The position numbers and the translations under genes were made by a program. A DNA stretch of 64,000 nt, from NCBI GenBank assembly GCA_035041965.1, contig JAPYMA010000465.1, positions 53,347 through 117,346 of the forward strand. The letters are read 5' to 3'. Below the pieces are notes generated by a model that did no database searches, was not told where the DNA came from, and worked only from the letters and a program-made list of their open reading frames with translations. This document shows, piece by piece, positions 35,801-47,539 of this stretch. Numbering within the stretch: position 1 is the stretch's first letter; every line of letters begins with the position of its first letter. The stretch is from Anisakis pegreffii. Its lineage: Eukaryota; Nematoda; Chromadorea; Rhabditida; Anisakidae.

Positions 35801-38800
35801 CGAATTCAATGGTAATCGCTTGAATGCGCATCAGTTTGGTGAACGTATCGCTCTGGTGGACGAAAATGAACTGTACCCTTATTTGACTGTCAGGCAAACG
35901 TTACGAATTTCAAGCGATGTCGTACAACCGGCCACAAGCACATTCGAGGTTAATGGCATGGTTAGCAAATGTGGAATTTACAAAAACCTCATTTCTAATC
36001 GCATGTCAAATTCTGGCTGCAGCAATACCAACTTCCGCTTCATTATCGTGCCACGGACTGAACAATCTCATTGAGAACCTTAGTGGTGGCTTCGCTTAAT
36101 TTCATTGAATGAATCGTCTGCTTACCGTTAGAAATAAGTTCAACAGACGAAATATCGAACGATGATGAGATCTCCTAAGTGTTTCTGTGGTCTTATGGAT
36201 AGTCTTTTGCTCAAGCCTACGAAGAGGAAGTACACCCTGGATCCAAATGTTACTAGGAAGGAATTTTTTTGGACAATTGCTGCCTGTACATCAATGCATT
36301 CCAATAATGAGTACTTCATTTGGGAGAAATTGTCAAAAAGAATGATATTTCAGATTGATCAACTTATACAAACGCTAGCGCTTGGACCATATCGAAATTC
36401 ACTGTGTAACGAATTGGGTGAAGCCGAAAAGCAACGACTCAAAATAGCTGAACAAGTTCTGAAAGATACCGGTTCGTGCTTTCAGCTCCGCAACTAACCC
36501 ATGACAATTTTATTTCTCTTCAGAATTCATTAACTAAAATATTTTCAAAGTAAATCTGCAGATTATGAACTGATTTTACAGTGGCCACTGATCACGAATA
36601 TAGCAGTTCGATTTTGAGTAATGATTCCCAAAAGTACGGATATTTTCAGCACACTATCAAAAGATGTGAATTATAGCCGGTATTTGTGTCATTATTCAAT
36701 TTATTGACAACACATAAATTGAATTTGACTTTATCATCCTCAGCCGTTCCATTTCACTGGCTTTCTTCATGGAATCCACCATAGAAGAGGATCTATATAG
36801 CTCGAATTCTTTTGATTTCGAATCTGATCCAAGTTCATTCGAATAATACAGCAAACTGCGAATGGATTCACTCATTTTCGATTGGTCCGATTCGTATTCA
36901 TAGTATTGTTCACAGCTGTTGAAATACTCTGCAGTAAAAAATAATCTTTCAGATGTTTTGCTGTGCAATAACGTAACTGAAGAAATGGATTTATATGATA
37001 CAGCGTTTATCATTGATTACCTACGAGACTGGGCAATTAAGTTGAATCGCGTCGTTGTTATGGCAATTGCACCACAAACAATCGAAATACTACATATGTT
37101 TCATAAAAGTTTGTTTCGGAATCGATTAACATTCAAACAGAACAGCTCGATCAGTTAGAAAGCTCGATCGGAATGAATTCATTTTCAAGAATAAAACAGC
37201 CAGAATGAAGTGAATATTCCAAAGTGGCCAAGCAATGAAACTGACTGTTTTTCACATGTTTCGAATGAAGCAATCGCGTTCTTTTCATCATTTCATGTGT
37301 CAACTTTTGCAGCAATTCTCATGGCATCAGGTCGAATAATTTATAATGGTCATTCAAATGAGATGATCAATTATTTCGAGTCGATTAACTTCCCGTGTCC
37401 GATGCTCAAAAATCCGTGTGATTATTATGGTATGAGTGATTTATTTGAACTTGAAGAACTGATTCCGTTTCTCATACATAAGATAAAAGAATAGGATAAA
37501 TGTGGAAAATTTTCAGAGTTTGCTTCAAACTCTGTTTCTAAAAATTTGAAAATTTTCATCTAAATTGTCTCAGTTGTCCAGTGCTAAGATTAAGCTGAAG
37601 TTTACAATTAGGTTCGTGTTTACTCTGAGGCCGTGTTCTCAATCAAAGAACTGGGTTTCTATCAGATATTTTGAGAATATTCGTTCATTTCCGATATCTT
37701 TCGATCCTCTCCAAAGTGCTCGTTTTCGAGACTGCTGGATTCGGAAAATACAACGAGCACCTTTTTAAAAATGTCACTAATGAGTGTTTAACCTCATCTC
37801 ATCGTCATAACCAAATGCCGATTCACAGTTGATCTTGTAACGTATGACCACTTGACGCCAGAAGCTTCAATTGAATCAACGGAACGTATCAAACATCTGG
37901 CTGATCTTTGGCAACACGATGGACCAGTAACAGCAACAGCACCACCGACTACTGAACGACTGGTATCATCTGAGGTGATTTCACCCAAACTGCGACCTGC
38001 AAACTGCTTGGAAATACCTCTTATAATTTACAGGTGAATGAAGATCGACGATTTCCCATTCTTATTCCATCCAAGTAAACAACAAGCTAATCACTGCTGT
38101 AGTTGATCCCAAATTTATTTCGGAAAGGGATGGAAAGTGGCGCAGAGACTGAGGATATGCGATTTGCGCATGAGATGCAAACGCGCTCACGGAAACATTC
38201 TTCGCTCAGCTAAACTCAGGATTTCTAAGATACTTTTGTTTCCCTGATCCCTCTTGCGTGTGCACCGCAATATGCGCTGAAAACAAAAACGCTATTCTTT
38301 TGTTCATCATTTACAGGAATGAAAAAATTTAGTAGAAAACAATTTTATGAACGAGAATATAATCGGTCTGAGTCTATTGGGACATCGCTTCAAACATATT
38401 TGGGTTAATCGTTCAATTTCTAAATCATTCCGATGGAGAAATTATGGCTGCATTATGGCTAATCTTCCATTTTCAGACGATTTTTTTACGTGCTACTCAA
38501 TAAACCATTATTCTACTTGAATGAGGTGCTATTATCGATACTAATATCAGTCGTTATGAGCGTTATATTCTTCGAAATACCAGCTGATCGACGCTCGTCA
38601 ATAAATGATCGATTAGGATTCATTCTATCAATTCTCACCATCTTTTTATTACCGAATTTGTTGGTCACGATTAATTCAGGTGCGTTGCTCAATTAACATT
38701 CAATCACAGAAATCATCTGTATTGCTAACATTAAGAAAACAATAAATATCTTACTATTAATCTATTTATGTGTGGAAATTCTGGAAAATTAGAAATGTTA

Positions 38801-40714
38801 GGAGAAGATGATACGATTTTTAAATGAGACTCTGTGGAAGGGTACTTGCTGAATTAATGCGCGTTTTAGATGCATTTTAGACGAAAATTTTGCAACAATG
38901 TTCACAAACATCACCGTTCTGTGCTGTTGTTTTCTATCTTTTTTCATGTGTTCACAAAGATAATATGACTCCAAAATGATGCGATATGAAAATTTCTAAA
39001 TTTTGAGATACTGTCAATCAACGAAAAATGCAGTATTCCGTTGTTTCTTAGCAGTTCTTTTATGGGTCTGCGCAAATCTCTAATGAAAAAAAATTTAAGT
39101 TTGCAATGATCGAAGGTTTTTGTATAATGATGTTCGTCATCGATATTATGATCCATCGTGGTATGTAATGGTTAAAGTGAGTGATCTTGCAGTTTGAATT
39201 TATCTCCGATTTCAAATCAGCACAATCAGAGGACCTCTACTAAATTGTCATTCAACTGTCGATTGAATAAATTTATATTTTTTATTGTCATGACGCGAAG
39301 AATTTCGTAGTGGATCCTTTCCATCTTGAGGGCTTCATTTTTATCATAAAAGGTCCTTCCAACCATAGCAGATCCGTGCGGTATCGTATGAAATTAGATG
39401 GGCAACCGAAATGTATCATAAATTTCATTGAAAATCAAGGCATAAAATCCAATCATTCGATAAAAATATGCAGCTGTACATAAGCAGTAATTTATATCGT
39501 ACTGAATCGGTGCACATCCGTTGAATTCATATAAACGATTGATTATTTCAGGTGCTATTTGATCTGCCAGTTGCAATTCTATCGTACGCAGTATATTCGT
39601 TACCTGCCTATTTCCTCACCGATTTACCTCCCACTGAGTGTTTCTGGTCTTTCGTTCTCATATTCATCTGTGTTGTTATCGCTTATTGCATTTTGTGGAG
39701 ATACATCGCATGGTGTTTTACTTTTTTGTTCCGTTCGCGTTTTTGGGCTGCAATTGCAATCGGTTAGAATTGACGACGTTACTTTTAGAGATTCTTTCAT
39801 TGTGCTACATGAAACAAAAATTTGCATTACTAATCCATTATTCTCGAGAAGTGATGCCATTCCTGATGGTTGGGGACCTAAAGAATTTAGATCGGGATAA
39901 TTCAACATGGTATTATTCATGCTGCCGACGTTCGCTAGTTTTAGAGTTGTTGCTTGACATTGATAATATGAACATTATTGATTTTAGCGAAAATATTTTC
40001 CGATCATCCATGTGATGTGAAACGACTTGGAGACTTCGATTAGTTACCAAGTGAAGGATTTGGCACCTTAAATTGCAGAGACTTTAAAACGAATTGCAGA
40101 ATCTCTGGCCAAACTTGAATTTCATTCCATTTATTCTCCCAGCTATGGCAGTTGTTACTACAGAGTAGGGTTGAAAACGGGGTGGATGTTGAAAATGCTG
40201 TCAAAAAATTCTTTGCCGGCTGCAGCTTCACCTATAAAAATTCTGAATAAGTGCCGGAGGCTCTGATTTCGAGCGAATCCAACTCATGTTCAGTTATCAT
40301 CATCAGAAAGGAACAGGACGTACTCTGATGACTAGTAACGTACAATTAGAATCTTTGATTACAAATGTTCAATATGACATACATTTCAGTGTCACTGATG
40401 AGTTGTTGTATGTTTGGTTCGGGGATTTTGGTACATCCAAATGATCTCTCGTCACGGATAGCCAAGCACTTTTTGCCGATAAATCCTACCAGAATGGCTG
40501 CTGAAATCATTGCTGAAAATGAATTCCGATTAAGATCATCACTGGTTTCGAAGGTACCCATATCGTTTTCATAGCAGATTCGATTCTTTCATGAATAACA
40601 CAGTTCTACCAGTTTGATGATCATCGTATTTGTTCAAAAGCAAGGCCTTTGCGTTTCAATAACACTGAGTTTACAAAAGAACTGATGAATATAAATCAAA
40701 TCATCTGGCATTAA
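32897..40714 (+). CDS. ABCG5/ABCG8-like half-transporter with degenerate ATP-binding site
   Basis: Twelve exons close in phase: 32897-33046, 35287-35447, 35728-35948, 36354-36471, 36953-37108, 37313-37429, 37829-38033, 38477-38679, 39100-39176, 39552-39762, 40390-40544, 40613-40714 (TAA), giving about 624 codons. The nucleotide-binding domain starts with LSDVSLELFGGEIVALL. The Walker A place reads GESEMQTLLHVL with no Lys. The signature place reads NELGEAEKQRLKIAEQVL, Walker B is VLLCNNVTEEMD, and the switch-His place is MAIAPQT. Sterolin-like features follow: NFPCPMLKNPCDYYVDL, then membrane segments (LLSILISVVMSVIFF, FILSILTIFLLPNLLV, VLFDLPVAILSYAVYSLPAY, FVLIFICVVIAYCIL, SLMSCCMFGSGI) and AAEIIAENEF. 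ABCG5/G8 heterodimers export sterols. This subunit probably cannot hydrolyse ATP. The usual last transmembrane helix was not found, and the 5' end is incomplete. Confidence 0.85.
34851..35230. mobile_element. Mariner-type MITE, 380 bp, inside ABCG intron
   Basis: TTAGGTCTAGTAGAAAGTTT at 34851 is matched by its inverse at the other end (AACTTTCTACTAGACCTAA, ending 35230), and the arms extend to CGGGCAG / CTGCCCG. Terminal inverted repeats are about 30 bp with two mismatches. TA dinucleotides flank both ends (34849-34850 and 35231-35232), as expected for a Tc1/mariner TA target duplication. The TTAGGT start is typical of mariner ends. No transposase is encoded, so it is non-autonomous. Confidence 0.82.
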
Positions 40715-42734
40715 TTGTCAGCAATCAATTGAATCACATTTTGTTTCAACGACTACGCTCATTATCAAGTCGAAGGTAATATTTAATTATGGGATTAGTC
40801 GCTCGAGAGCGTTCGATAGTACTTTATGGATGATTCATGCAGCAGAAACGAATTTCATCGGTTGAATGTCAGAATTCAAATGATAATCTCCCACAAAATT
40901 GTTGTTGTTTTAAGATGATAGAGCTGACAACATCCAGTAGACATCAGAGGAACGTCACGGAGCTTCTGATTGGTTGCGAAAGGAAAAAAATTCTTGCAAG
41001 TAATATCATGGAGGTAGGTACGTTTCGGTAACCAAACGAATATTTGGTTTAGTCAGAATGTGAATGCACCTATTTTTAAAAAGTTGAAAATCGATATTGC
41101 ACAAATCATTCAGAGCTCATCAATCGAATTCGATCGAATCAATTTTCGTAATTCTGCAAGTTGCTTATGTCGAATAATTGAGATATGACTTTATAGGTGG
41201 AGATGACTGGATATTGAAGTGGTGATATTATAGGATTGAAAATAAACAAAAGGATGATAAGGGTGGATTTAGTTGTTGTTGATGTTTGTTATAGAGGATA
41301 TAGAGAGATTAAGGATTAAGGATGACGACGGCGATGTTATATATCCAAGGAAACGAGCTTAGGCTTAGGCTTGTTGCTAAATGAAGACGTTTGAGAGGTG
41401 CTGCTGCCGCTGCTTTAGTGAGTAGTAGTGTGCAACATAGAAATAATGAATAATCAATGGGTTGTCTGCAATCGGATGGATTCGTTAGAGTGCTGCTAAT
41501 TGTGGGATTTGGAAAATCGGTTGAGTTAAGCGAGCAGTAAAACTGGTTTTTGGTTGTTTATGTAATTGGAGTGGTGGTGAGCAGTCTACTGGTTTAAAAG
41601 CAATCTCTTTTGAGCTTTTTTGTTGAGAAACGTCTTAAGTGTTGAGGCTTGTTAACAGCAGCAGCAGCAGTAGCACATGGAGTATAGTATAGGTTGGTTG
41701 TGTTATGGAATGGGCATGGAGAATTTTTTATTTTTATTGAATAATGAAGTGGTGCCTTGCATTGAATTGAATTGAATTGAATTGGATTGAATTGGATTTT
41801 CCTCTTGAAGGCTAGAAATAGCGGCTGTCACTAGGGAGGATGCTGCTGGAAGGCTGGCGAGCGGGCGGGCGGATGTCTAATCGAGGTTAGAATCATTGTG
41901 AGAAGTTTTTTTTTTGGTTGAGTATTTTAGAAAATTGGAATTTTAGTAGGAAGCTAGGGAATGGTTTGGATTAGAGGTGATAATTGTTGATTATATAAAC
42001 AAATAAATAGTAAGTAAATAAGTAAATAAAATTGGATTGAGTGTAAAGGAAAATAGAGTAAAGTTTAGTTTGTGGCATTGGATGAATCGTCCGTCCTTGA
42101 CTTGTACCTGCCAACCCTCTTTTATAGTGCTGCTGCTGCTGGTAGTAGTATTATCGCGATGATGAATCTTTGAGATAACGATTTTGGAAGATACGAGATT
42201 AGGTGCATGATCTTTAGAAATATTACGAGTGCAAGAGACAGATCAGTGGTCAGATCAGATCAGATCGATAAGGTGATTGTTATTGATTTGATTGGTTTTT
42301 CAGGAATTTTTACAGGAATTCGTAAAATTCTTCTGGTGAAGGTGAGATGGAATGGGTGGTTGGTGGTTTAGAGTGGCTGGTTTTATTGGATAAATAAAAT
42401 GATGAGGGATGTCTGAGCAGCAGCACAAAGGAAGGTAGGTATTGTATTGTATTATAGTGGAGTGTGTCATTAATCTGGTGGTGGGTGACCTTTTGATGTG
42501 ATGTCATTTGATGTGATGATCAATCAGATCAGTAAGGGATGCGATCGGTGACCTTGACTTGTGAGTAGTGCCTCTTGATTGTGTGTTGTTGTTGTGTGTA
42601 TTGATACAAAGTACAGTTTTGATTTCAGTTAGAGATTTTAGTTGAGTTGGGTTGTTTGGGTTGGGTTTGGGCCTGCTTTTGCTTGGAGTTATTTTGTTTG
42701 GTTTGGTTTGATTTGTTTTGATTTGGATTGAAAT
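40715..42734. other. Intergenic, G/T-rich, simple repeats
   Basis: No exon recognised. From about 41200 the + strand becomes G/T-rich. Simple repeats include an ATTGA/ATTGG pentamer run at 41760-41800 and GATCAGATCAGATC at about 42250. A first exon of the EXPERA gene may lie in the right part but could not be placed. Confidence 0.4.
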
Positions 42735-43800
42735 TTGATAGGTACTGCTGCAGAGAAGAGAATTAATTCGGTATGGTGGGAGTCGCGATCGGATATAGCG
42801 AAGAGACGATCGGTTCTGCCGAAGTGGATTGTGGCGTGGTTGTGGATATCGACGGTGATCTGCCTGTTGGATGTGGCGTATACGATGCTGAGGCCGGTGA
42901 CTCTCCGAGGAGGTGCTCTGGGCAGGGTCTATGAGCTGTGTGAGTTTGGATTGGAGGGGATTTAAGGGCATTAAGGGCATGATTGAGATGAGCTTTCAGG
43001 GAATATCTACAGTGATGTGGATTTGCGATATGCTGACGAGAAGGATTTGGTAACGATGGCAACAGGTCGTGTGATGCTGCTCGAGATCGTGATGAATATC
43101 GTGGCGTTGATCATGGTAGAGTGCATGATCGGATCGTGATCGATTGATCGGATTTGAAGAGTTGATCGTCATTTGTGAATGATGATGATCGTGATCGTGA
43201 TCGATCAGTATTTTAAAGTTATGAATTATTATTTTTGAATTAAGACAGATTAAGAGAAGAGCAAGCACATCATTTTTGAATAATATTATAACGGTGATTG
43301 TAGATGGAAGTATTTTGAGATAGATTCATCGAAAATGAATTGTTTCAGTCAAGAAAAGGCTCGAAGCATGCCGATTTGACGGCGTTCACATCGAGTGCGT
43401 TCGTGTTCCTGAAGACGTTGCTTTATTTAGTGATGTTCATCGCACCTCCTGAAGGTTAGTGCTTTGTTTTAGAGTTTATTTCGTGTTCCCCTCTTGCTCT
43501 CGACCGTCGTTTTCAAGTTTAGAAGTGAGTGGTATGGTGTGGTGTTGCTCTTGAAAGGTGCTTATTTCAGATAGCCAGTCGTATCTGCTCGAAGAGGCCG
43601 GTTTTTGGCGTTTGTTTTGGGTGTTTTGGGTTGCCGACGGCGTCTGGGTGGTGATGCCGTTGGCGGTGATGTGTGCCTTGTGGAGACGCATCGTCTCCGC
43701 GAATCACTATCCCGGCAGCGATAGTGAAGGTCTGCGTTTGGTGAGCGCCACTGGGCAGTCTGATGCTGCTGCTGCAGTCATCCCAAAATGCAGCTCATAA
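42735..43800 (+). CDS. EXPERA-domain (emopamil-binding-protein-like) membrane protein
   Basis: Four exons close in phase: about 42735-42939, 43000-43115, 43349-43454 and 43571-43800 (TAA). The splice T|GG creates the Trp of YELWNIYSDVDLRYADEKDL, which matches the EXPERA pattern W-x-x-Y-x-x-x-D-x-R-Y of emopamil-binding proteins. Four hydrophobic segments follow the family layout: WIVAWLWISTVICLLDVAY, MLLEIVMNIVALIM, FVFLKTLLYLVMFI, and FWRLFWVFWVADGVWVVMPL with its Trp-rich final helix. Family members include sterol isomerase (EBP), TMEM97 and TM6SF proteins, found mainly in the ER. Catalytic activity cannot be judged here. A polar tail of about 30 residues ends the protein. The first exon holding the start Met was not found; 42735 is only the limit of the open frame. 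Confidence 0.83.
43130..43206. repeat. GATC-rich low-complexity tract in EXPERA intron
   Basis: Repeated GATCGTGATCG and GATCGATTGATCG units fill part of the second intron. Confidence 0.6.
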
Positions 43801-44211
43801 TATTTTTGTTTTGATGGCGCTTTTCAGGGATTAGGATAGGATTTTCAGAGGGACGGAAGGAATAGATTTGACTATGATTTGAATATGATTGATTGATTGA
43901 TTGGTAGATTGATATGATCGTATGAGAGTAAATGTGAGAAGTGGAATATTAATAAGATGATAGATATGATGAGGTGGATAGCGCTAGTTAAATTGATCAT
44001 GTGATGATACTTTTTATTAGGTGATAGATACTTTAGGAAAGAATTTGCTTTTGAGGGGTGTTTGTGGTGTTGAGATTTGATGATTTAATGAGTGGTTCGT
44101 TAGGGATAGATAGCTGTGTTATTTGGTGTGTTTTTGGTGTTTGATGGTGTTGATAGCGGTTTTGAGATCGATTCGGTGGGTCGCTCTTGATGGGGAGATT
44201 GTTTTTTGATT

Positions 44212-44288
44212 GTGATCACTTTTGATCACTGATTTTGATCACTTTTGATCACTGATTTTGATCAGTTTTGATCACTGATTTTGATCAG
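44212..44288. repeat. 23-bp tandem repeat, three copies plus partial
   Basis: The unit TGATCACTTTTGATCACTG plus ATTT repeats three times with one C/G change. Each unit carries two TGATCA-type palindromes. Confidence 0.85.
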
Positions 44289-44479
44289 ACGAAAATTGTG
44301 GCAAACACCGAAATACGTTAATTGTTAAAAACACGTCTTAAAGTGGTTTGAAATGCGTTTAAATTATGTGAAGATTGTAAAAAAATGTTGAAAATTAAAA
44401 AATTGAAATGTGCCGATAAAAAATATTCTTCTTACAAACGTTTGAAATGGTTAATACTATCAGTTAATCCGTCACATCG

Positions 44480-45005
44480 ATGAATTATTTCACACGTCCC
44501 AACAGAAGATTGAGAGCGTCGGAGGGAAACGTGGCGACTACGGTATGCAGACAATCGTGTTGGGAATAGTGAGGAGATTTGTAGCTATCAATTTTTTTGA
44601 AAAGTTCAAATTTAGTTGGGTCTCGACACGTTTTTTGGATTACGGTAGTTTTGGCTTCCAGCCAGATGGCATAATGCCAAGCGTTATATACCAGTGTAGG
44701 TCACATAATAGTGTGTTTGATCTTGATTGTTGGCGTTTAAAACCGGTTTTTTTCGCGTTTTTTCGGTTTTTTTGCGGTTTTTTCGCGTTTTTCTGGTTTA
44801 TTCTGGTAGATTTGGATCAAGGCAACGTGCTGGAGGCTTTTCAGCCCAGATCGAAAGCCAAAAAATGGCCCTGGAATGGTTTTTCGCGAAATTATAACCA
44901 TCACCGATTTTGATCTCTTTTTTTGATTTTTTTCTTTTTGTTGCTTTTTTTCTGGTGTGATCGCGCGCGAACGATTCGATCAGTTGTGTGTGGCTAACCT
45001 TATGC
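44480..45005. repeat. Duplicated repeat block, copy 1
   Basis: Shares about 500 bp with 46880-47425 in the same orientation. Shared landmarks are CACACGTCCCAACAGAA, GAGAGCGTCGGAGGGAAACG, GGGTCTCGACACG, CAGATGGCATAATGCCAAGC, TATACCAGTGTAGGTCACAT, and a T-rich tract with TTTTTTCGCG and TTTTTTGCGG words. TGGCATAATGCCA is a perfect inverted repeat within it. No transposase or RNA family was recognised. Confidence 0.8.
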
Positions 45006-45089
45006 GTATTTGTGAATAGTCTAGGTTGTGTGGCATTGTTCTCTGTTGTCTTGTTCTCGAACGGTTTGTTTTCAGTTTGTTTCTTTAAT

Positions 45090-45240
45090 GTAATGTTTGC
45101 TTTGAATGGAGTGTGCTTTAGGGTCGTTTTATCGTGTGTTATTTCATTATAATTAGTTTGAAACATTCTATGTAGTGGTATGTTTGTTAGTTATTTCTGT
45201 ATGATTACGAGTGTTATTGAAGTATTTGTTACTTTTTTGA
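45090..45240. repeat. Shorter repeat B, three copies in region
   Basis: TTGAATGGAGTGTGCTTTAG and TTATAATTAGTTTGAAACA at 45103-45165 recur with few changes at about 45580-45650, and again, more diverged, at 47428-47500. In two places it follows the larger duplicated block, so block plus B looks like one longer duplicated unit. Confidence 0.7.
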
Positions 45241-45986
45241 TAGATTTGGATTGCATTCCTTATTTATTTCATTCCTTATCTGCTATTATGGTATATAACG
45301 AAACGTGTTATTCTGCGATTACCTGTGAGGAATTCATTTGATTTGTAGTTTGTAGTATCAAAGGTATGCATCCGTTTCTGATGCATATTTAGTAGAAGGA
45401 AAAAAGTATTCACTGCGAGGTGTGTTGTGTTTCGTAGCAAATTTTCACGTTGTTCTGTTCTTTTACTCGTCAATTGTTGATAATTTTCGGATAGAGGAGA
45501 GTGTTCGTCTACGGGTACCTTATCGTGATATCATTATCGTGCGCAGTAATATATAATTTTCAGTTCGTTTCTCTAATGATTACCTTGAATGGAGTGCGCT
45601 TTAGGGTCGTTTTATCGTGTGTTGTTTCATTATAATTAGTTTGAAACAATCTAGGTAGTGGTGTGTTTGTTAATTAGTTCTGTAAGATTGCGAGTGTTAT
45701 CGTTATATCGAAGTACTTATTACTTTTTTTGAACCAGTCATCAAATAATGAACACTGCGGTATGAACTCAATGCGTCAGTTATAAACAATTGAAGCGAAC
45801 GTATTATTTTGATTGAGACGTTGTGATATTGAGTTGTTAAGGTGTATGAAAGAGATATAGCTTTGGGAAAGATATTGGATATAAGACGTAGTGATATCAG
45901 GAGCTTTAGATATGTCAACTGATATAAAAGTGTGTGATAGTGCCAGTTGATATTGAATTGGTGACGTATTACGTTTGATATGGTAA

Positions 45987-46055
45987 CGTTTGATCGTGGT
46001 TCAGTGCTCGCTGCTGTAAACGAAACAGCAGCGAGCACTGAAGCACGATCAAACG
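45987..46055. ncRNA. Near-perfect 31-bp hairpin (candidate small-RNA precursor or foldback)
   Basis: The 5' arm 45987-46017 (CGTTTGATCGTGGTTCAGTG...) pairs with the 3' arm 46025-46055 (...CACTGAAGCACGATCAAACG). Thirty of 31 positions are complementary, with a 7-nt loop (AAACGAA). The single mismatch is G:G near the base. The 69-nt length is in the range of miRNA precursors, but the near-perfect pairing and short loop are unusual for animal miRNAs. A foldback remnant is equally possible. Confidence 0.45.
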
Positions 46056-46879
46056 ACCTGAATCTGTTTTAGGGTATCCATAAGAAGCACTTTTTAATTC
46101 ACCTGATTGATCACTTGATTCGGTGGTTTTGTTCTTTTAAATTTTAATTATTTTGTCATCGTATGCAGTCAGAGCGCATTTATGAATAGCCATTATTCAA
46201 TCATTCGTTATTTAATTGCCGTTATTTAACTCAGTTATTTATTTGTTGATTGTCATTTAGTGATTTGTTCGTTACTTATTTAATATTAATTGATTTTCAG
46301 TTGCCAATCGAATGGAAATTCAGAGGAAGTGATATATAATTTGTTGTGATATATAACAGCGCTGTGATATATAATTTGTTATTAATCGTGTTGTATTGCA
46401 TTGAATAGAATTGAACTTTGAGATGTGTTAAATTGAATATTGGTGTGTTTAGTGCTAAAAATGTCTTTAAAATGCTTTATGTGTGATGAAAATATGTTAA
46501 AATGTGTTTTGAAATATGTATAATGTTTGAAGATATGTTAAATTATGTATATATTGTGCTGTAACGTTGAATAAAATGTTAAAAATTGGCTATTCATTTG
46601 AATGAAAAATGAAAAAATGAAAAATGAAACGATTAAAAAATGGAAAAAAATTTGAAAAATATTTAAAAAATGAAAAAATTGAAAATGTTAAATGTTAAAA
46701 TTTGAAAATTAATGGCTATTCATAAATGGACGCTGACTGCAATCGATGGCAAAATTTGAAATGTGTCGACAAAAAATATTCTCAAAAAATTTCGAAGTGT
46801 TCGTAAAAATTTTCCAAATCCGCAAAAAAAATTTCCCCAACCGCGAAATCGATCGCCCCCTCCGTCAGTTACATCGATG

Positions 46880-47425
46880 AGACATCAGCGAGAGAGACAA
46901 AATTTCACACGTCCCAACAGAAAATTGAGAGCGTCGGAGGGAAACGTGGCAACTACCGTATACAGACAATCGTGTTGGGAGTAGTGAGGAGAATTGCAGC
47001 TATCAATTTTTTTAAAAGTTCAAACTTAATTGGGTCTCGACACGATTGTTTGCGTTACGGTAGTTTGGCTTCAAGCCAGATGGCATAATGCCAAGCGTTA
47101 TATACCAGTGTAGGTCACATAATAGTCTGTTTTATTTTGATTGTTGGCGTTTAAAACCGGTCTTTTTTCGCGTTTTTCTCGGTTTTTTTGCGGTTTTTTC
47201 GCGTTTTTCTGGTTTATTCTGGTAGATTTGGGCCAAGGCGACGTGCTGGTGGCTTTTTAGCCCAGATCGAAAGCCAAAAAATGGCCCTGGAATGGTTTTC
47301 CGCGAAATTATAACCATCACCTATTTTGATCTCTTTTTTTTGATTTTTTTTTCATTTTGTTGCTTTTTTTCTGATGTGATCGCGCGCGAACGATTCGATT
47401 AGTTGTGTGTGGCTAAACTTATGCG
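46880..47425. repeat. Duplicated repeat block, copy 2
   Basis: Second copy of the block at 44480-45005, with scattered substitutions and small indels. The left boundary of similarity is vague because both copies are preceded by A-rich DNA. Confidence 0.8.
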
Positions 47426-47539
47426 CCTTTTATGGTCGTTTTATCGTGATTTATTTCATTTCAATTAGTTTCAATCGTTCTAGATGGTTGCTTGTGCGTT
47501 AACTAGTTCTTTCTCTAATATTATGTGTTGTCATTATGG

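Noticed and set aside
36001..36099. LSGG-like sequence (ENLSGGFA) suggesting an ABC signature motif
   Set aside because: It lies in a different frame inside an intron and is followed at once by a stop. The phase-consistent exon at 36354-36471 carries the true signature position, which reads LGEAE.
39394..39576. Minus-strand open frame with a membrane-like stretch (YRMIGFYALIFNEIYDTF)
   Set aside because: It lies in an ABCG intron opposite to the gene direction and has no splice context; judged chance.
42504..43268. Several minus-strand open frames of 90-158 codons rich in His, Pro, Thr and Asn
   Set aside because: They arise from G/T-rich low-complexity DNA read in reverse. The plus strand carries the phase-consistent EXPERA exons.
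44480..47425. Possible spliced-leader or snRNA genes in the duplicated block
   Set aside because: I looked for spliced-leader, U6 and SRP RNA landmarks and found none; only repeat-like features are supported.
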